From: Echinococcus granulosus
Lineage: Eukaryota; Platyhelminthes; Cestoda; Cyclophyllidea; Taeniidae
Assembly: GCF_000524195.1 (NCBI RefSeq)
Contig: NW_020170383.1
Span: 958,489-1,022,488, forward strand
Direction: 5' to 3'
Length of the DNA stretch: 64,000 bases
Shown here piece by piece: positions 62,246 to 64,000 of the stretch; position 1 is the first letter of the stretch; each line of letters starts with the position of its first letter. Both the position numbers and the translations under genes were made by a program. The notes beneath the pieces were generated by a model. The model was given only the letters and a program-made list of their open reading frames with translations, made no database searches and was not told the DNA's origin.

Positions 62246-64000
62246 CTGGGGAGGAAAAATGCCACATCTATAGTGGGTCGTGTGATCTTGGATCACCAGA
62301 GCATCTACTAATGGTAAGGAAAAATCACACCAGTCTTCATAAGACAGATTAGTATCATAATCTTGTCTGCATAAAATTCGATTAACTACACAATTAGTTG
62401 TCAAATGCAGCAGACACGTTGCACTAAGGAGCAAATGAACTCGAGTGCTGGTAGGGTCCATTACCCTGAATTGCTCCATTCATTTTGACCTTCAGAAAAC
62501 ATGGCTACTTAAATTTAGCCACAATAAATTTATAGACCAAAACTTGTATTTTAGATTTATGTATATACTGGGACTAATTTGATTAAGTTACAAGTTGTTT
62601 TTAATCTACTTAAGTTGATTTTGTACCTCAAACTGTGGTTTTAACCAGACAAGGTCAATGCTTTTAAAAAGGAATGTCTTCGCTAGACGCCTATACTAAC
62701 ACGGAAATCGACTGTTTCCGTATTATTTCAGAGTTTCCTGTCATGCAATCTATCTGCTCATCAGACTCTCAGCAACTTTCACAATGAAGAAATCATTAGT
62801 TCGTTTTTTAAAAAAACTTCACTATTGCGTCAACGAGTTGACTGCTAAGTTTTTACTTCGCTCAACTTACTTCAACACAACATATGCTACGTGCAATTCT
62901 GACATTCATTGAATTTAAATAAACTGCATTTGTGCAGGCATAACCATTCATCTAATCTTTGCCAGAATGAGATCACAGCCACACACCTTAAATGTACATT
63001 TAAATTTCTAGTTGGTAGCTTAAAACTTTTTCTTCAAACCCAAAATTTGAATTTAGGTCGGAAAATGGTATGGCAGTGGCTAGAGGCCAATCAACAAAGG
63101 GCAATATTTGGGCCCATTCGACAGGTTATTTCATGTTTTTGAAAAATATTATCCTTGTCCACAGTAAATCTTTGTCGGCTTTCACCCGTTCTCCAAGGTG
63201 ATGAAAACACGTAACCTATTTGCCGTTCAGTTATTCGCAAGGCCACAAGTGCCATTCTAAATGGCTGACATATCCTCCGCATTCAGTTGATCACTAAGCT
63301 AGTTCACTACAAACACCAAACAGACAACAAAGTCTTCCAATTTAATCAACACTGCCCGGAATCCGATACTTTGACCTGAATGGATCGTTTGTCTGCACGA
63401 GTTAGCTGGGACCTTTGATAATAATGGATGCACAAACGCAGGTATGAGTTCTGGCTCAGTGACCAAATTCAAGCATTTAATGCAACCCCTTTTAATAAAA
63501 CGTGTGTAAATACTCCATTAATTGAAGTCCATTACAAGTTCATATTTGAGGCATCAATGCGATTCTGCAATATTCCATTCCATGCACAATCCATACTTGA
63601 TTAATCGTGACGTATTACTGCACAAAATTGAGTCTCAACTTTGCCCCAGCTTGTCTCGATTTTTAGCGCTGCAGGCCGAGAATTTATATATCCTCCTCCT
63701 GCTCGTTGGTTATTTGTTGGAAAACAAGTGAATTGTCCCCGATGTGGCGCCACACAGGGTCCGGGTAGTGACGTCCAGACTGGCATCGCTGAGGGTGAAT
63801 TGCATTATCACCAGTCTGGGAATGGTATAGGCGCAAACAAACAGGAGAGGGATGCGACTCTCGAACGGACAGGTAAAATTGCTATTAATGGGTTTGATTT
63901 GAGGCGATTAGGCCTCGACTTTTCAGGTTTGTGACTGTGAGGGTGTCAGTGCGAACGTCTGTGCTTCGTCTCATCTGTTTGCAGTACATTACTTGACTCA
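62246..64000. other. Islet intron toward the missing LIM1 exon; no gene seen
   Basis: I searched the minus strand for a LIM1-type C-x2-C...WH..CLKC pattern and did not find one, so that exon should lie beyond 64000. The plus-strand frame 63641-63934 sits in a GC-raised patch (63735-63870) without recognisable protein features. Confidence 0.5.

Noticed and set aside
63641..63934. 97-codon plus-strand frame with CPRC motif
   Set aside because: A single CxxC in a GC-raised patch. It is opposite to Islet, has no second zinc-binding half and resembles no known family.

Overview
The window is nuclear DNA of an animal. It is AT-rich, its genes are split by GT-AG introns, and it uses the standard code. 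The recognisable genes are all metazoan: mitochondrial rRNA dimethyladenosine transferase TFB1M, a CUPID-domain coiled-coil protein, TBC1D19, YEATS4/GAS41 and the LIM-homeodomain factor Islet. Short exons, no vertebrate-type repeats and strong divergence outside core domains suggest an invertebrate. A flatworm such as a tapeworm is my guess and is not proven.

Layout. At 165-398 (+) is a probable 3'-terminal exon of a gene that starts left of the window. TFB1M runs on the minus strand from about 6663 to 1644 in five exons; only its start codon is missing. A complete nine-exon minus-strand gene, 12881 to 8670, encodes a 761-residue protein whose middle resembles the CUPID (DUF3338) region of INAVA, CCDC120 and FRMD4. 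Four CCAAT boxes lie upstream of it. From about 13.2 to 33.2 kb I see no gene I can support, only small hairpins, a G-quadruplex motif and GC-raised patches. TBC1D19 lies on the plus strand: a possible middle exon at 33.2-33.4 kb and seven firm C-terminal exons at 39125-41204. The exons between were not found, and a 100-N assembly gap (36816-36915) sits there. YEATS4 (minus, 42536 to 41655, two exons) is tail-to-tail with TBC1D19.

The right third is the Islet locus on the minus strand. Its LIM2, linker, homeodomain and C-terminal exons lie between about 62245 and 52994. LIM1 and the start codon must lie beyond the right edge. The 43-53 kb region downstream of Islet and the Islet introns hold several GC-raised polypyrimidine/polypurine islands that encode nothing I recognise. 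They are candidate regulatory or structured elements.

The genes do not form an operon or pathway: they cover mitochondrial ribosome maturation, junction/cytohesin-type scaffolding, Rab-GAP-like trafficking, chromatin reading and neural fate. Exon borders were set by hand from splice consensus, reading phase and remembered family sequences. For the CUPID gene, YEATS4, the in-window Islet exons and TBC1D19 exons 39125-41204, every junction keeps phase.
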